A stretch of 64,000 nt of DNA. It comes from Bacteroidaceae bacterium (GTDB lineage: Bacteria; Bacteroidota; Bacteroidia; Bacteroidales; Bacteroidaceae). The stretch lies in assembly GCA_017965425.1 (NCBI GenBank), contig JAGCPY010000067.1, positions 186,001 to 250,000 on the forward strand, written 5' to 3'. Below the pieces are notes generated by a model. That model made no database searches. It had not been told where the DNA came from and saw nothing but the letters and a program-made list of their open reading frames with translations. The translations under genes and the position numbers were made by a program. Below are positions 28,325-37,142 of this stretch, one piece after another. Each line of letters opens with the position of its first letter. Positions within the stretch are counted from its first letter, which is position 1.

Positions 28325-29176
28325 ATGAAGAAGTTAGAAAAATATGCCTTACGCAGTCTGCTGTTTCTCCTCTGCGTTTGTTTTGCTGCCTGCCGTTCCA
28401 GCAAGCACGCCACAAAAGAGACGGAGAAAGAGGTCATTACATCCCAGACGGCCATTGTCAGCCGTGTCAACGACAATCGACAGACGGCCAAGGGCATACG
28501 TGCCAAGCTCAGCCTGTCACTGACGGCAGCTGGCCGCTCGGCCAGCGTCGGAGGAAGCATCAAGATGAAGCGCGACGAGATTATCCAACTCTCGCTCACC
28601 GCCTTCGGGCTGCTGGAAATCGGACGGATGGAAATGACACCCCAGTATCTGCTCATTCAAGACCGGGTGAACAAGCAATACATGCGGGCATACTGGGACG
28701 ACGTGCCCACGCTGAAGCAGGCCGGCATCAGTTTCCAGACCTTTCAGGCTATCTTCTGGAACGAACTCTTTGTGCCGGGAAAGACCTACTCGCCTTCCGA
28801 CAAGGACTTCAGCACCTTGCGCCTCGATGACAGTTTCCGCCTGACACCCGCCGACGGAGAACAGCGCGACATGAACGTGCAGTTCCTCGTGCAAACAGCC
28901 AACTATCTCATCGGGCAAACAGACGTCAGCTCGCCAAAAGCACGCGATGTCGCCCTCATCTGCCGCTACGACAACTGGGCGGAACTGGAACACAAGAACT
29001 TCCCGACATCTTTGAAACTGACCATCCAAGGCGGCACGAAACAATATGTGGCCGACATGAACCTCAGCCGCTTGCAGGCCGACGAGCAGATGGGAAACAT
29101 CACCACCAACGTATCAGCCAACTACAAACAAGTGACCCTCGACGACATCATGAAGGTGCTGACGGGAAAACAATAG
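28325..29176 (+). CDS. DUF4292 lipoprotein
   Basis: 283 aa with lipobox (LLFLLCVCFAAC, Cys near residue 22). The body is a beta-rich fold of the DUF4292 family, reminiscent of LolA/LolB-type half-barrels that carry lipids or lipoproteins (GIRAKLSLSLTAAGRSASVGGSIKMKRDEII...). A role in outer-membrane lipoprotein or lipid handling is inference. It follows the TPR lipoprotein by 10 bases and precedes the EnvC-like gene by 45. Confidence 0.8.
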   Translation: MKKLEKYALRSLLFLLCVCFAACRSSKHATKETEKEVITSQTAIVSRVNDNRQTAKGIRAKLSLSLTAAGRSASVGGSIKMKRDEIIQLSLTAFGLLEIGRMEMTPQYLLIQDRVNKQYMRAYWDDVPTLKQAGISFQTFQAIFWNELFVPGKTYSPSDKDFSTLRLDDSFRLTPADGEQRDMNVQFLVQTANYLIGQTDVSSPKARDVALICRYDNWAELEHKNFPTSLKLTIQGGTKQYVADMNLSRLQADEQMGNITTNVSANYKQVTLDDIMKVLTGKQ

Positions 29177-29221
29177 GCAACAGAAAGAGTAGAAACACAT
29201 TTTTTACATGAAGGAGTAAGT

Positions 29222-30541
29222 ATGGCATTCAGGAACGGTATCTTCTATTTATTATTGCTGGTTCCCTCATTCCTTTTTTCGCTTCCGGCCAACGCGCAAA
29301 CCAAGAAGATAAAGGAACTGAAGAACCAGAAGGCACAGATTGAGCGTGGCATCCAACAGTCCAAAAACAAGCTTAACCAAACGCGCCACGAAACCACGAA
29401 AAAGGTGCAGACGGCCGACTTCATTGAACAACAACTGCAGAACCGTCTCCAATACATTCACATGCTGGAGAAGGAGATCGACACCCTTGACAGTCGGGTC
29501 GGACGACTTCAGAAAGAGCTGGCCGTGCTTGACACACAGCTCACTGACAAGAAACAGAAATATATCCAAAGCCTCCGAAACGCACGACAGTCACAGGCCG
29601 TACGCAACCCCGTCCTGTTCATTTTCTCGGCCAAATCCTTCCCACAGATCTACCGCCGGATGCGTTATGCTCGGGAATTTGCCTCCTTGCAGAAAAACCT
29701 CGGCATCCAGCTGATGGAACAGCAAATACGCGTACGAAACAAACAGAATGAACTGCTCTCCACCAAACAGCAGATGAGTGGCGTTGTGCAGGATGTCATC
29801 CGACAACGACGGACACTCACACGCGAGCATTCCGTCGTCAAGTCTAACGTGGCACAGCTGCAAAAACAGCAGAAACAGATTGAACAGCAAGTGGCCGAAC
29901 AACAAAAGCAACTGACGGCACTCAACAAGAAAATCGATGAACTCGTTGCTTACGAAATCGAACAGGCACGAAAACGGGCCGAAGCTGAGGCACGCCGCAA
30001 ACGAGAGGCTGAACTGGCGGCTCAGCGGGCACGAGAAGCACAAAAAGGAAAAAGCACCAAAACCACAACAAAGACCACCAAAACAGGAAAGGCAGCTTCG
30101 CCTTCCAAGTGGATTACCAGCGAGGACCGAAAACTCAATGGCAACCTCGAGCAGAACAAAGGACGCCTGCCCGTACCAATAACTGGCAATTACTTCGTCG
30201 CACGCCGCTTCGGGCTTCATCAGGTCACGGCCGGAGTCGTCCTCGACAACAAAGGAGTCAACTACATGGGGCAACCGGGAGCACGGGCAAGAGCCATTTT
30301 TGACGGCGAAGTGTCTGCCGTCTTCCAACTGGGCAACCTCAAGAACGTCCTCCTCCGTCACGGCTCCTACATTTCTGTCTATTGCAACCTCTCTTCCACC
30401 ATCGTCACGCGAGGACAGAAAGTGAAAGCGAGAGACATTCTCGGCACTGTCGCACCCGATGACCAGGGCAACCATGTTCTTCATTTCCAACTCCGACGCG
30501 AGACAGCCAAACTGAATCCAGAACAATGGATCGGAAGATGA
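29222..30541 (+). CDS. EnvC-like murein hydrolase activator, degenerate M23 domain
   Basis: 439 aa with a signal peptide (to about NAQ at 26). A long coiled coil (about 27-270) and a basic Ala/Lys/Thr linker lead to an M23/LytM domain (about 315-439). The metal-binding pattern is incomplete: where active enzymes have H-x-G-x-D the sequence reads DNKGVN, and only one His is in the final LHFQL. As in E. coli EnvC, it probably activates an amidase at division rather than cutting peptidoglycan itself. A GGAG lies nine bases before the ATG. The last gene of the dut operon; followed by element C. Confidence 0.88.
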   Translation: MAFRNGIFYLLLLVPSFLFSLPANAQTKKIKELKNQKAQIERGIQQSKNKLNQTRHETTKKVQTADFIEQQLQNRLQYIHMLEKEIDTLDSRVGRLQKELAVLDTQLTDKKQKYIQSLRNARQSQAVRNPVLFIFSAKSFPQIYRRMRYAREFASLQKNLGIQLMEQQIRVRNKQNELLSTKQQMSGVVQDVIRQRRTLTREHSVVKSNVAQLQKQQKQIEQQVAEQQKQLTALNKKIDELVAYEIEQARKRAEAEARRKREAELAAQRAREAQKGKSTKTTTKTTKTGKAASPSKWITSEDRKLNGNLEQNKGRLPVPITGNYFVARRFGLHQVTAGVVLDNKGVNYMGQPGARARAIFDGEVSAVFQLGNLKNVLLRHGSYISVYCNLSSTIVTRGQKVKARDILGTVAPDDQGNHVLHFQLRRETAKLNPEQWIGR

Positions 30542-30578
30542 AATGAACCGCTTTCAATCCAGCAGAGAAGAAGGCGGG

Positions 30579-30622
30579 AAGGTATGGACGTTCAAGGCAG
30601 AAGGTGTACACGTTCCAGGCTT
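30579..30622 (+). repeat. Two 22-bp tandem repeats flanking element C
   Basis: Units at 30579-30600 (AAGGTATGGACGTTCAAGGC...) and 30601-30622 (AAGGTGTACACGTTCCAGGC...), followed by a partly inverted third piece (ACCTACACCTT, 30628-30638). The array lies 64 bases left of element C. Confidence 0.8.
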
Positions 30623-30686
30623 CAGACCTACACCTTACTCCAGAGAAAAGCTATGCTTTCCTCCCTACTCAATGTCTTTTCCACGT

Positions 30687-30913
30687 AAAAAGTCTCAATC
30701 CCTCACCTTTTGAGACATCACACTATCTATCAGACACTTGCGGGTGAGGGATTGGTGAGGGATTGGTGAGGGATGGTGAGGGATACAAGTATAGCCATAG
30801 GTCCAACCCTTCCAAATCCCTCACCATCCCTCACCAATCCCTCACCAATCCCTCACCCGTAAACTACTGTCTCATAGAGTCTTGCCGCAAAAGGTGAGAG
30901 ATTGAGGCTTTTT
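30687..30913. repeat. Repeat element C: ten-unit inverted repeat, 31-base centre
   Basis: Arms 30687-30784 and 30816-30913. Outer ends AAAAAGTCTC on the left, with GAGGCTTTTT on the right. Each arm has the outward unit, 35 bases and four units at 11-11-10-10 spacing. The two 35-base spacers differ clearly from each other, while units are almost perfect. It lies between the EnvC-like stop (30541) and the epimerase; 30914-31089 holds nothing recognisable. Confidence 0.9.
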
Positions 30914-31089
30914 ATGGAAAACAGGATGGGGCGAGAATTGATTTGCCATATCGAAAGGTGGTAAGCATCGTCGGAAACCATTATTCAAGCAGCCTCCAGA
31001 AAAGACAACAGCCACCGTTCAACAAGTTCCAAACAAATCGAACACCTGTTCACGCACAGACATTTTTCTTAAAAATGCTCAATAAATAG

Positions 31090-31118
31090 TTGGCTGTGCA
31101 GGATTATTTGTACTTTTG
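31090..31118 (+). promoter_or_regulatory. Promoter of the epimerase gene
   Basis: TTGG at 31090, 18 bases, then TACTTTTG at 31111-31118; slightly short spacing for the Bacteroidetes consensus. It lies after the in-frame ATG-like codons at 31090, ruling out the longer reading frame. Confidence 0.6.
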
Positions 31119-31152
31119 TGGCGTCATCAAGATAGAGAACACAGTACAGTAT

Positions 31153-32184
31153 ATGAAAATCCTTATTACAGGAGCTTCGGGCTTCATCGGCAGCTTCATG
31201 GTCAGCGAAGGGTTGAATCGTGGCCATGAGATGTGGGCAGGTATGCGCCATTCCAGCAGTAAACAGTACTTGACGGACGAGCGCATCCGCTTCGCAGAAC
31301 TCGACCTCGGCAACCCTGACCATCTTCACCGGCAACTGACCGCCCTCAAGACCGAGATAGGCGGGGCGTGGGATTATGTCATCCACGCTGCAGGTGCCAC
31401 AAAGAGCCTGAGACGGGAAGGATTCTTCCGCACCAACACCGAAGGCACCAGAAACCTCGTCTGTGCCTTGCGCGACTGCGACATGATGCCGCGGCGCTTT
31501 GTCTTCATTAGTTCGCTGAGCATCTTCGGTGCCATCAAGGAGAAACCCACGCCCGACGGTTCATATCTGCCCATCACAGACAAGGACACGCCGATGCCCA
31601 ACACCGCTTACGGCGAAAGCAAGTTGGCTGCCGAGCGCTGGTTGCAACAACAGGCCGACGTGCCGTGGGTCATCCTGCGACCGACCGGGGTCTATGGCCC
31701 GCGCGAACGCGACTATTTCTTGATGGCTAAGAGCATCGCTCAACATGTGGATTTCGCCGTCGGCTATCAACGTCAAGAAATCACGTTTGTCTATATGATG
31801 GACGTGGTGCAGGCCGCGTTCCTCGCCTGTGAGCGTCCAGAGGCAGATGTGTTGCACCACAGCTTCTTCCTTTCCGACGGTTACAGCTATGACAGCCGTG
31901 CCTTCAGCGACCTTCTGCAACGGGAGATGGGAACGCGCTTCGTTCTTCACATCAAGGCTCCGCTGTGGTTCCTGCGTGCCGTCTGTGCCGTGAATGGCAC
32001 CGTCTGCCGATGGATGGGCAAGCTAACGACGCTGAACATGGACAAATATCATATCCTGGCACAACGCAACTGGAATTGCGACATCGAACCTGCACGCCGA
32101 GAACTCGGTTATGACCCGCAATGGAACCTCGAGGATGGTGTTCGAGAGAGTGTCAAGTGGTACAAGGAAGAGAAATGGCTGTAA
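31153..32184 (+). CDS. NAD-dependent epimerase/dehydratase
   Basis: 343 aa, extended short-chain dehydrogenase. The Rossmann loop is GASGFIGS at residue 7, and the catalytic Tyr-Lys pair is in YGESKLAAE (near 155), with the preceding Ser in FISSLSIFG. These enzymes act on nucleotide sugars or sterol-like substrates; specificity is not evident. The 3' end overlaps the PAP2 gene by 10 bases, so the two are coupled, which hints at a role in envelope lipid or glycan metabolism. Confidence 0.85.
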   Translation: MKILITGASGFIGSFMVSEGLNRGHEMWAGMRHSSSKQYLTDERIRFAELDLGNPDHLHRQLTALKTEIGGAWDYVIHAAGATKSLRREGFFRTNTEGTRNLVCALRDCDMMPRRFVFISSLSIFGAIKEKPTPDGSYLPITDKDTPMPNTAYGESKLAAERWLQQQADVPWVILRPTGVYGPRERDYFLMAKSIAQHVDFAVGYQRQEITFVYMMDVVQAAFLACERPEADVLHHSFFLSDGYSYDSRAFSDLLQREMGTRFVLHIKAPLWFLRAVCAVNGTVCRWMGKLTTLNMDKYHILAQRNWNCDIEPARRELGYDPQWNLEDGVRESVKWYKEEKWL

Positions 32185-33173
32185 AAGATATGAGGTTCAT
32201 GAAAGAGGGTGTTCGCTTACTGCCAGTTGAATGGGTGGCGGTCGTATATGGCGTGCTGACCTGTGTGCTAATGGTCATCATGTGGCCGCGTTTAGTGGAT
32301 CCAGCGGGGATGTTGATCTTGCGTGCCGAGTGGCTGGCGCTGACTGTGTCCCTCCTAGCTCTGTCCAGACTTCGGTTCTTCGCGACAAAAAAGAAGCTGA
32401 CGGACTTCCTTCGTGTATTGGCACAGATGGGATGGCTTAGCCAATGGTATCCAGACACGTATGAATTCAACCGCTCGTTCAACAATCTTGATCATGTGTT
32501 TGCCGCCGCTGAACAATCGCTCTTCAGCTGTCAACCCGCCATTGAATTCAGTCAGGCCCTGCCCGGTGCCGTGTGGAGCGAAGCCTTCAACCTCGGGTAT
32601 TGGAGCTATTTCCCAATGATTGGCGTCCTTGTTATTGCGGTTTTTTGGATGGAAAGACAGAAAAAAATACTACAGGATTTCCATTGGCTGGCAGCCACCA
32701 TCATGACGTCCTTTTTCCTCTACTATGCCATCTATATCTTCCTGCCCGTAACGGGGCCGCAGTTCTATTTCCAGGCAGTGGGCATCCAAGAAATAGCGGC
32801 AGGACATTTCCCGCCGCTTGGTACTTATTTCAGCCAACATACCGAGATGCTGCCTGCGCCTGGCTATGCCGATGGCCTCTTCTATCACTTCGTCCATGCC
32901 TCTCAGGCAGCGGGTGAGCGCCCGACTGCGGCGTTTCCCAGCAGTCACATCGGCATTTCGACCATCGTGTTGCTGCTTTCCCGCCGTCATGCGCCACGGC
33001 TGACACCCTTCCTCCTGCCTTTCTGGATATTGCTTTGCTGTGCCACGGTTTATATCCAAGCACACTACCTCATAGATGCCATCGCAGGACTTGCGTCGGT
33101 TCCTGTTATCCTATGGATGGCCACGCGACTCAATCGCGGTTGGCGCGCTTGCGCTCCAAGTGGTCAAGGATAA
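32175..33173 (+). CDS. PAP2-superfamily membrane phosphatase
   Basis: 332 aa from ATG 32175; ATG 32190 is another possible start. Six hydrophobic segments. The acid phosphatase motifs are in the C-terminal half: PSSHIGIS (motif 2) and HYLIDAIAG (motif 3); motif 1 is less clear. Such proteins dephosphorylate lipid phosphates (e.g. undecaprenyl or phosphatidyl groups) at the membrane. It overlaps the epimerase upstream and, tail to tail, the last 44 bases of typA. Confidence 0.85.
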   Translation: MAVKDMRFMKEGVRLLPVEWVAVVYGVLTCVLMVIMWPRLVDPAGMLILRAEWLALTVSLLALSRLRFFATKKKLTDFLRVLAQMGWLSQWYPDTYEFNRSFNNLDHVFAAAEQSLFSCQPAIEFSQALPGAVWSEAFNLGYWSYFPMIGVLVIAVFWMERQKKILQDFHWLAATIMTSFFLYYAIYIFLPVTGPQFYFQAVGIQEIAAGHFPPLGTYFSQHTEMLPAPGYADGLFYHFVHASQAAGERPTAAFPSSHIGISTIVLLLSRRHAPRLTPFLLPFWILLCCATVYIQAHYLIDAIAGLASVPVILWMATRLNRGWRACAPSGQG

Positions 33174-34941
33174 TCTTGCGCATACGCATTGACTTCGGTG
33201 TCACTTCTACGTATTCGTCTTCCTTGATATATTCCAACGCCTCTTCCAGACTTAGGAGGGTGGCGGGAATGATGCGAACCTTCTCGTCAGAACCGCTGGC
33301 ACGCATGTTCGTGAGTTGCTTGTTCTTGGTGACGTTGATAACAAGGTCATTCTCGTGAATGTGTTCACCGACAACTTGTCCGGCATAAACTTCGGTTTGC
33401 GGCTCGATGAAGAACTTTCCCCTGTCCTGTAGGTTGTTAATGGCGTATGCAAAAGCCGTACCACCCTCCAGAGCTATCATGGAGCCAGATGTGCGACGGA
33501 CGATTTCACCCTTGTAGGGCTGATACTCCTTGTAGCGATGAGCCATGATGGCTTCACCCTGACTGGCTGTGAGCACATTGGTTCTCAAGCCTATGATGCC
33601 ACGTGATGGGATGAGGAATTCTATGTTCACGCGGTCTCCCTGGCTCTCCATGCTGGTCATCTCGCCTTTGCGGCGCGTGACCATGTCAATCATCTTTGAC
33701 GCGAACTCTTCTGGTACGTTAATCGTCAGTTCCTCAATAGGTTCGCAGCGTTCGCCATTGATTTCCTTGTAGATGACTTGTGGCTGTCCGACCTGCAACT
33801 CATATCCCTCGCGACGCATGGTCTCAATCAGCACACTCAGATGCAACACACCGCGGCCACTGACAATCCAACGGTCGGTGGAATCAGGTGCTTGTTCCAC
33901 ACGCAAAGCAAGATTCTTTTCCAACTCTCTCTGTAAACGTTCGTGGATGTGACGACTGGTGCACCAGCGACCTTCTTTGCCAAAGAAGGGAGAGTCGTTA
34001 ATGGTGAAGAGCATTGACATGGTGGGTTCGTCGATGCTGATAGCAGGCATTGCCTCGGGGTTTTCCGCATCGCAGATAGTATCTCCGATTTCAAAACTGG
34101 GCAACCCAACGATGGCACAGATGTCACCGCTACTAACGGCATCTATCTTTTGTTGACCCATACCCGTGAAGGTGTGCAGCTCCTTGATTTTTGTCTTTTC
34201 CTTAGTACCGTTACGGTGAGCGATGGTGATGGCCATGCCTTCACGGAGCGTTCCTCTATGTACACGTCCGACAGCTATGCGACCCGTATAAGTCGAGTAA
34301 TCGAGAGAGGTGATAAGCATCTGCGGCGTCCCCTCCAACTGTTCGGGAGCAGGTATGTGTTCGATGATCTGGTCGAGTAAGTAGAAGATGTCCGAGGTGG
34401 GGGTCTTCCAATCTTCGCCCATCCAACCCTGCTTAGCAGAACCGTAGATGACGGGGAAATCCAACTGCTCCTCTGTAGCATCGAGCTCACACATCAGGTC
34501 AAACACCATCTCATAAACTTCTTCTGGACGGCAGTTAGGCTTATCGACCTTGTTGATGACCACAATAGGCTTCAGTCCTATTTGCAATGCTTTTTGCAAC
34601 ACAAAACGTGTCTGTGGCATCGGTCCCTCGAAGGCATCAACCAGCAACAGACACCCGTCGGCCATGTTCAGCACACGCTCCACCTCTCCGCCAAAGTCGG
34701 AGTGGCCCGGAGTGTCTATGATGTTGATTTTTGTGTCCCTGTAATTGATGCTTACATTCTTAGAGAGAATTGTGATGCCGCGCTCACGCTCCAACTCGTT
34801 GTTGTCCAACATGAGTTCGCCCGTTTGCTGGTTCTCACGGAAAAGATTTCCGGCAAGCAACATCTTATCCACCAACGTCGTCTTTCCATGATCAACGTGG
34901 GCGATGATGGCGATATTCCTAATATTCTGCTTCATTGTCAT
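33130..34941 (-). CDS. typA: Translational GTPase TypA/BipA
   Basis: 603 aa. GTPase domain with [12 protein letters not shown] (G1), RERGITI (switch I), [14 protein letters not shown] (G3) and NKVDKP (G4), then the EF-G-like beta-barrel and the BipA-specific C-terminal domain. It binds the ribosome and supports 50S assembly and stress growth. Start at 34941; ATG at 34935 is equally possible. Its 3' end overlaps the PAP2 gene by 44 bases. Confidence 0.97.
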   Translation of the reverse strand: MTMKQNIRNIAIIAHVDHGKTTLVDKMLLAGNLFRENQQTGELMLDNNELERERGITILSKNVSINYRDTKINIIDTPGHSDFGGEVERVLNMADGCLLLVDAFEGPMPQTRFVLQKALQIGLKPIVVINKVDKPNCRPEEVYEMVFDLMCELDATEEQLDFPVIYGSAKQGWMGEDWKTPTSDIFYLLDQIIEHIPAPEQLEGTPQMLITSLDYSTYTGRIAVGRVHRGTLREGMAITIAHRNGTKEKTKIKELHTFTGMGQQKIDAVSSGDICAIVGLPSFEIGDTICDAENPEAMPAISIDEPTMSMLFTINDSPFFGKEGRWCTSRHIHERLQRELEKNLALRVEQAPDSTDRWIVSGRGVLHLSVLIETMRREGYELQVGQPQVIYKEINGERCEPIEELTINVPEEFASKMIDMVTRRKGEMTSMESQGDRVNIEFLIPSRGIIGLRTNVLTASQGEAIMAHRYKEYQPYKGEIVRRTSGSMIALEGGTAFAYAINNLQDRGKFFIEPQTEVYAGQVVGEHIHENDLVINVTKNKQLTNMRASGSDEKVRIIPATLLSLEEALEYIKEDEYVEVTPKSMRMRKIILDHLERKRANRD

Positions 34942-34964
34942 GTGTTTATTTCATTTTCAGGCCG

Positions 34965-34972
34965 CAAAGGTA
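34965..34972 (-). promoter_or_regulatory. -7 box of typA
   Basis: TACCTTTG on the minus strand, 23 bases before the ATG at 34941. No clear -33. Confidence 0.55.
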
Positions 34973-35067
34973 CATATTATTTGCGAGAAAACGACGATTT
35001 CAAATCAGAAAAATGCACGAGACGGTTTCTTCAAGCACATTAACATGGACCTTTTATGTTCATGAAC

Positions 35068-35493
35068 TCAGAAACGAATATGTCGAGACTCATCTAAAGG
35101 ATCCTCCTCAATGCTCACTCGAACCGTCTCTTCAGGCAAAAGACTTTCTATCAACTCCGGCCATTCTATGAAGCAGAAGTCACCACTATCCAGATAGTCT
35201 TCAAAACCTATATCAAAAGCCTCTTCCAGACGGCGAATGCGATAGAAGTCAAAATGGAAGACTCTTTTGGCAGACGATTGAGGATGAATAATCTCATATT
35301 CGTTGACGATGGCGAAGGTGGGAGAGGTTACAGGTTCCTCCACACCCAACGCTTCGCACAAAGCACGAATGAAAGTAGTCTTTCCTGCCCCCATCTTTCC
35401 ATAGAACGCAAAGATGCGGGCATCCTTCATGATGCCTACAAGCTCAAGAGCTTTTTCCCCGATTTCATCGAGACTTTTAATTATTATTTCCAT
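35068..35493 (-). CDS. tsaE: tRNA threonylcarbamoyladenosine biosynthesis protein TsaE
   Basis: 141 aa P-loop ATPase with GKMGAGKTTFIRALCEALG (Walker A) and SPTFAIVNEY, FHFDFYR and EWPE motifs. It works with TsaB/TsaD to make t6A37 in tRNA. It is last in the minus-strand run aroA-(104 aa)-porW-porX-tsaE, 53 bases after porX; porX-tsaE adjacency recurs in Bacteroidetes, from memory. Confidence 0.95.
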   Translation of the reverse strand: MEIIIKSLDEIGEKALELVGIMKDARIFAFYGKMGAGKTTFIRALCEALGVEEPVTSPTFAIVNEYEIIHPQSSAKRVFHFDFYRIRRLEEAFDIGFEDYLDSGDFCFIEWPELIESLLPEETVRVSIEEDPLDESRHIRF

Positions 35494-35546
35494 CCCTTAT
35501 TTTCTTAATCATTACACTCAAAATGCTAACCCATCAACTTGTTTTC

Positions 35547-37130
35547 CTAACGTCTCTTAGGTACCAGTTCAATAAGCGGAATGAGCATTTCCTCCATGGA
35601 AATGCCACCATGCTGGAAGGTGTCTCGGTAATAGCTTACATAATAGTTATAATTGTTGGGATAAGCAAAGAAAGAATCATTTGTAGCAAAAATGTAGCGT
35701 GTACTGATGTTCGGGGCCGGAAGCTGTGCACGATGGGGGTCGGTGATATCAAAGACCTCTTTAGGATTATAGTCAAGGTTCTTGCCCAGTTTATAACGAA
35801 GGTTGGTGTTGGTATTCTTATCTCCCTTGACGCGAATAGGATTTTGGCAACGTATGCTACCATGATCGGTCGTAAGGACAATATGGTAGTCAGATGCCGC
35901 AAGCGCACGGAAAAGGTCGCCAACAGCTGAATGACGGAACCAACTGAGGGTGATGCTCCGATAAGCAGCCTCATTCGAGGCCAACTCACGAACCATACGA
36001 CTTTCAGTACGGGCATGGCTGAGCATATCTATGAAATTGAGAACACAGACATTAAGATCATATTTCGCCAAATGAGGCAGTTGCTGCACTAAATGTTCTG
36101 CGGCAGAAGAGTCATTAACCTTGTGATAGGTAAAAGTGTTCTGGCGGCGAAAGCGTTGGAACTGGGTCTGAATTAAAGGTGCTTCGTTGAGATTTTTGCC
36201 CTCCTCACTGTCTTCATCCACCCACAAATCTGGAAACATTTCGGCAATGACATTAGGCATGAGACCACTGAAGATGGCATTCCGGGCATATTGAGTAGCC
36301 GTGGGAAGGATGCTACAATAGAGATTCTCTTCAATTTGAAACAAATCGGCAATCTCACCCATAAGGACGCGCCACTGGTCGTAACGGAAATTATCGATAA
36401 CAAGCAGAAAAACCTTCTCTCCTTGGTCGAGCAAAGGGAAGACGCGTCGTTTGAAAATATCAGGACTCATTTCGGGACGTCCTGCAGTATCTTTATCCTC
36501 TACCCATCGGAGGTAATTTTTTCCGATGAAACGGGAGAAATCACGATTTGCTTCTTCCTTCTGCATGGCCAGCATCTCCTTCATGGCACTGTCGGTTTCC
36601 GAAAGTTGTAGTTCCCATGCAACCAAACGACGATAGACCTCCATCCAATCATCAATACGAGTGGCATCACCTATCAGCATCGACATCTTGCCAAAGTTCT
36701 GTTGATAGGCCGTTTGTGTCTGCTCAGTGATAATTTCCTTACGATGAATATTCTTCTTCAAAGAGAGCAGGATCTGAGTCGGATTGACAGGCTTAATCAA
36801 ATAATCAGATATCTGACTGCCAATAGCTTGATCCATAATATTCTCTTCTTCACTCTTAGTCACCATGACAACAGGCGTTGTGGGAGTAATATCCTTGATG
36901 CGTTGGAGGGTTTCAAGGCCGCTCAACCCTGGCATGTTCTCGTCGAGAAGGATGAGATCGTAGGTTCTTTCGGCACAACGATCAAGAGCGTCATAGCCAT
37001 TCGTAACTGTGTCAACCGCATAGCCTTTCTTCTCCAGGAAAAGAATGTGCGCCTTGAGGTGTTCAATTTCATCATCAACCCACAGAAGGGTGTAAATAGG
37101 AAGATTTCCCTGCGTCTTGTCGTTCAACAT
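35547..37130 (-). CDS. porX: T9SS response regulator PorX (receiver + PglZ)
   Basis: 527 aa. The CheY-like receiver (about 12-130) has the acidic pair in WVDDE, phosphoacceptor Asp in LILLDENMPG and the Lys in LIKPVNP. The rest (about 210-527) is a PglZ/alkaline-phosphatase-type domain (VFLLVIDNFRYDQW with the metal Asp, FSGLMPN, LTTDHGS, CQNPIRVKGD). This fusion defines PorX, which with PorY controls type IX secretion genes. It begins 12 bases after porW ends, so both belong to one transcript. Confidence 0.95.
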   Translation of the reverse strand: MLNDKTQGNLPIYTLLWVDDEIEHLKAHILFLEKKGYAVDTVTNGYDALDRCAERTYDLILLDENMPGLSGLETLQRIKDITPTTPVVMVTKSEEENIMDQAIGSQISDYLIKPVNPTQILLSLKKNIHRKEIITEQTQTAYQQNFGKMSMLIGDATRIDDWMEVYRRLVAWELQLSETDSAMKEMLAMQKEEANRDFSRFIGKNYLRWVEDKDTAGRPEMSPDIFKRRVFPLLDQGEKVFLLVIDNFRYDQWRVLMGEIADLFQIEENLYCSILPTATQYARNAIFSGLMPNVIAEMFPDLWVDEDSEEGKNLNEAPLIQTQFQRFRRQNTFTYHKVNDSSAAEHLVQQLPHLAKYDLNVCVLNFIDMLSHARTESRMVRELASNEAAYRSITLSWFRHSAVGDLFRALAASDYHIVLTTDHGSIRCQNPIRVKGDKNTNTNLRYKLGKNLDYNPKEVFDITDPHRAQLPAPNISTRYIFATNDSFFAYPNNYNYYVSYYRDTFQHGGISMEEMLIPLIELVPKRR

Positions 37131-37142
37131 AACATAAAAAGT

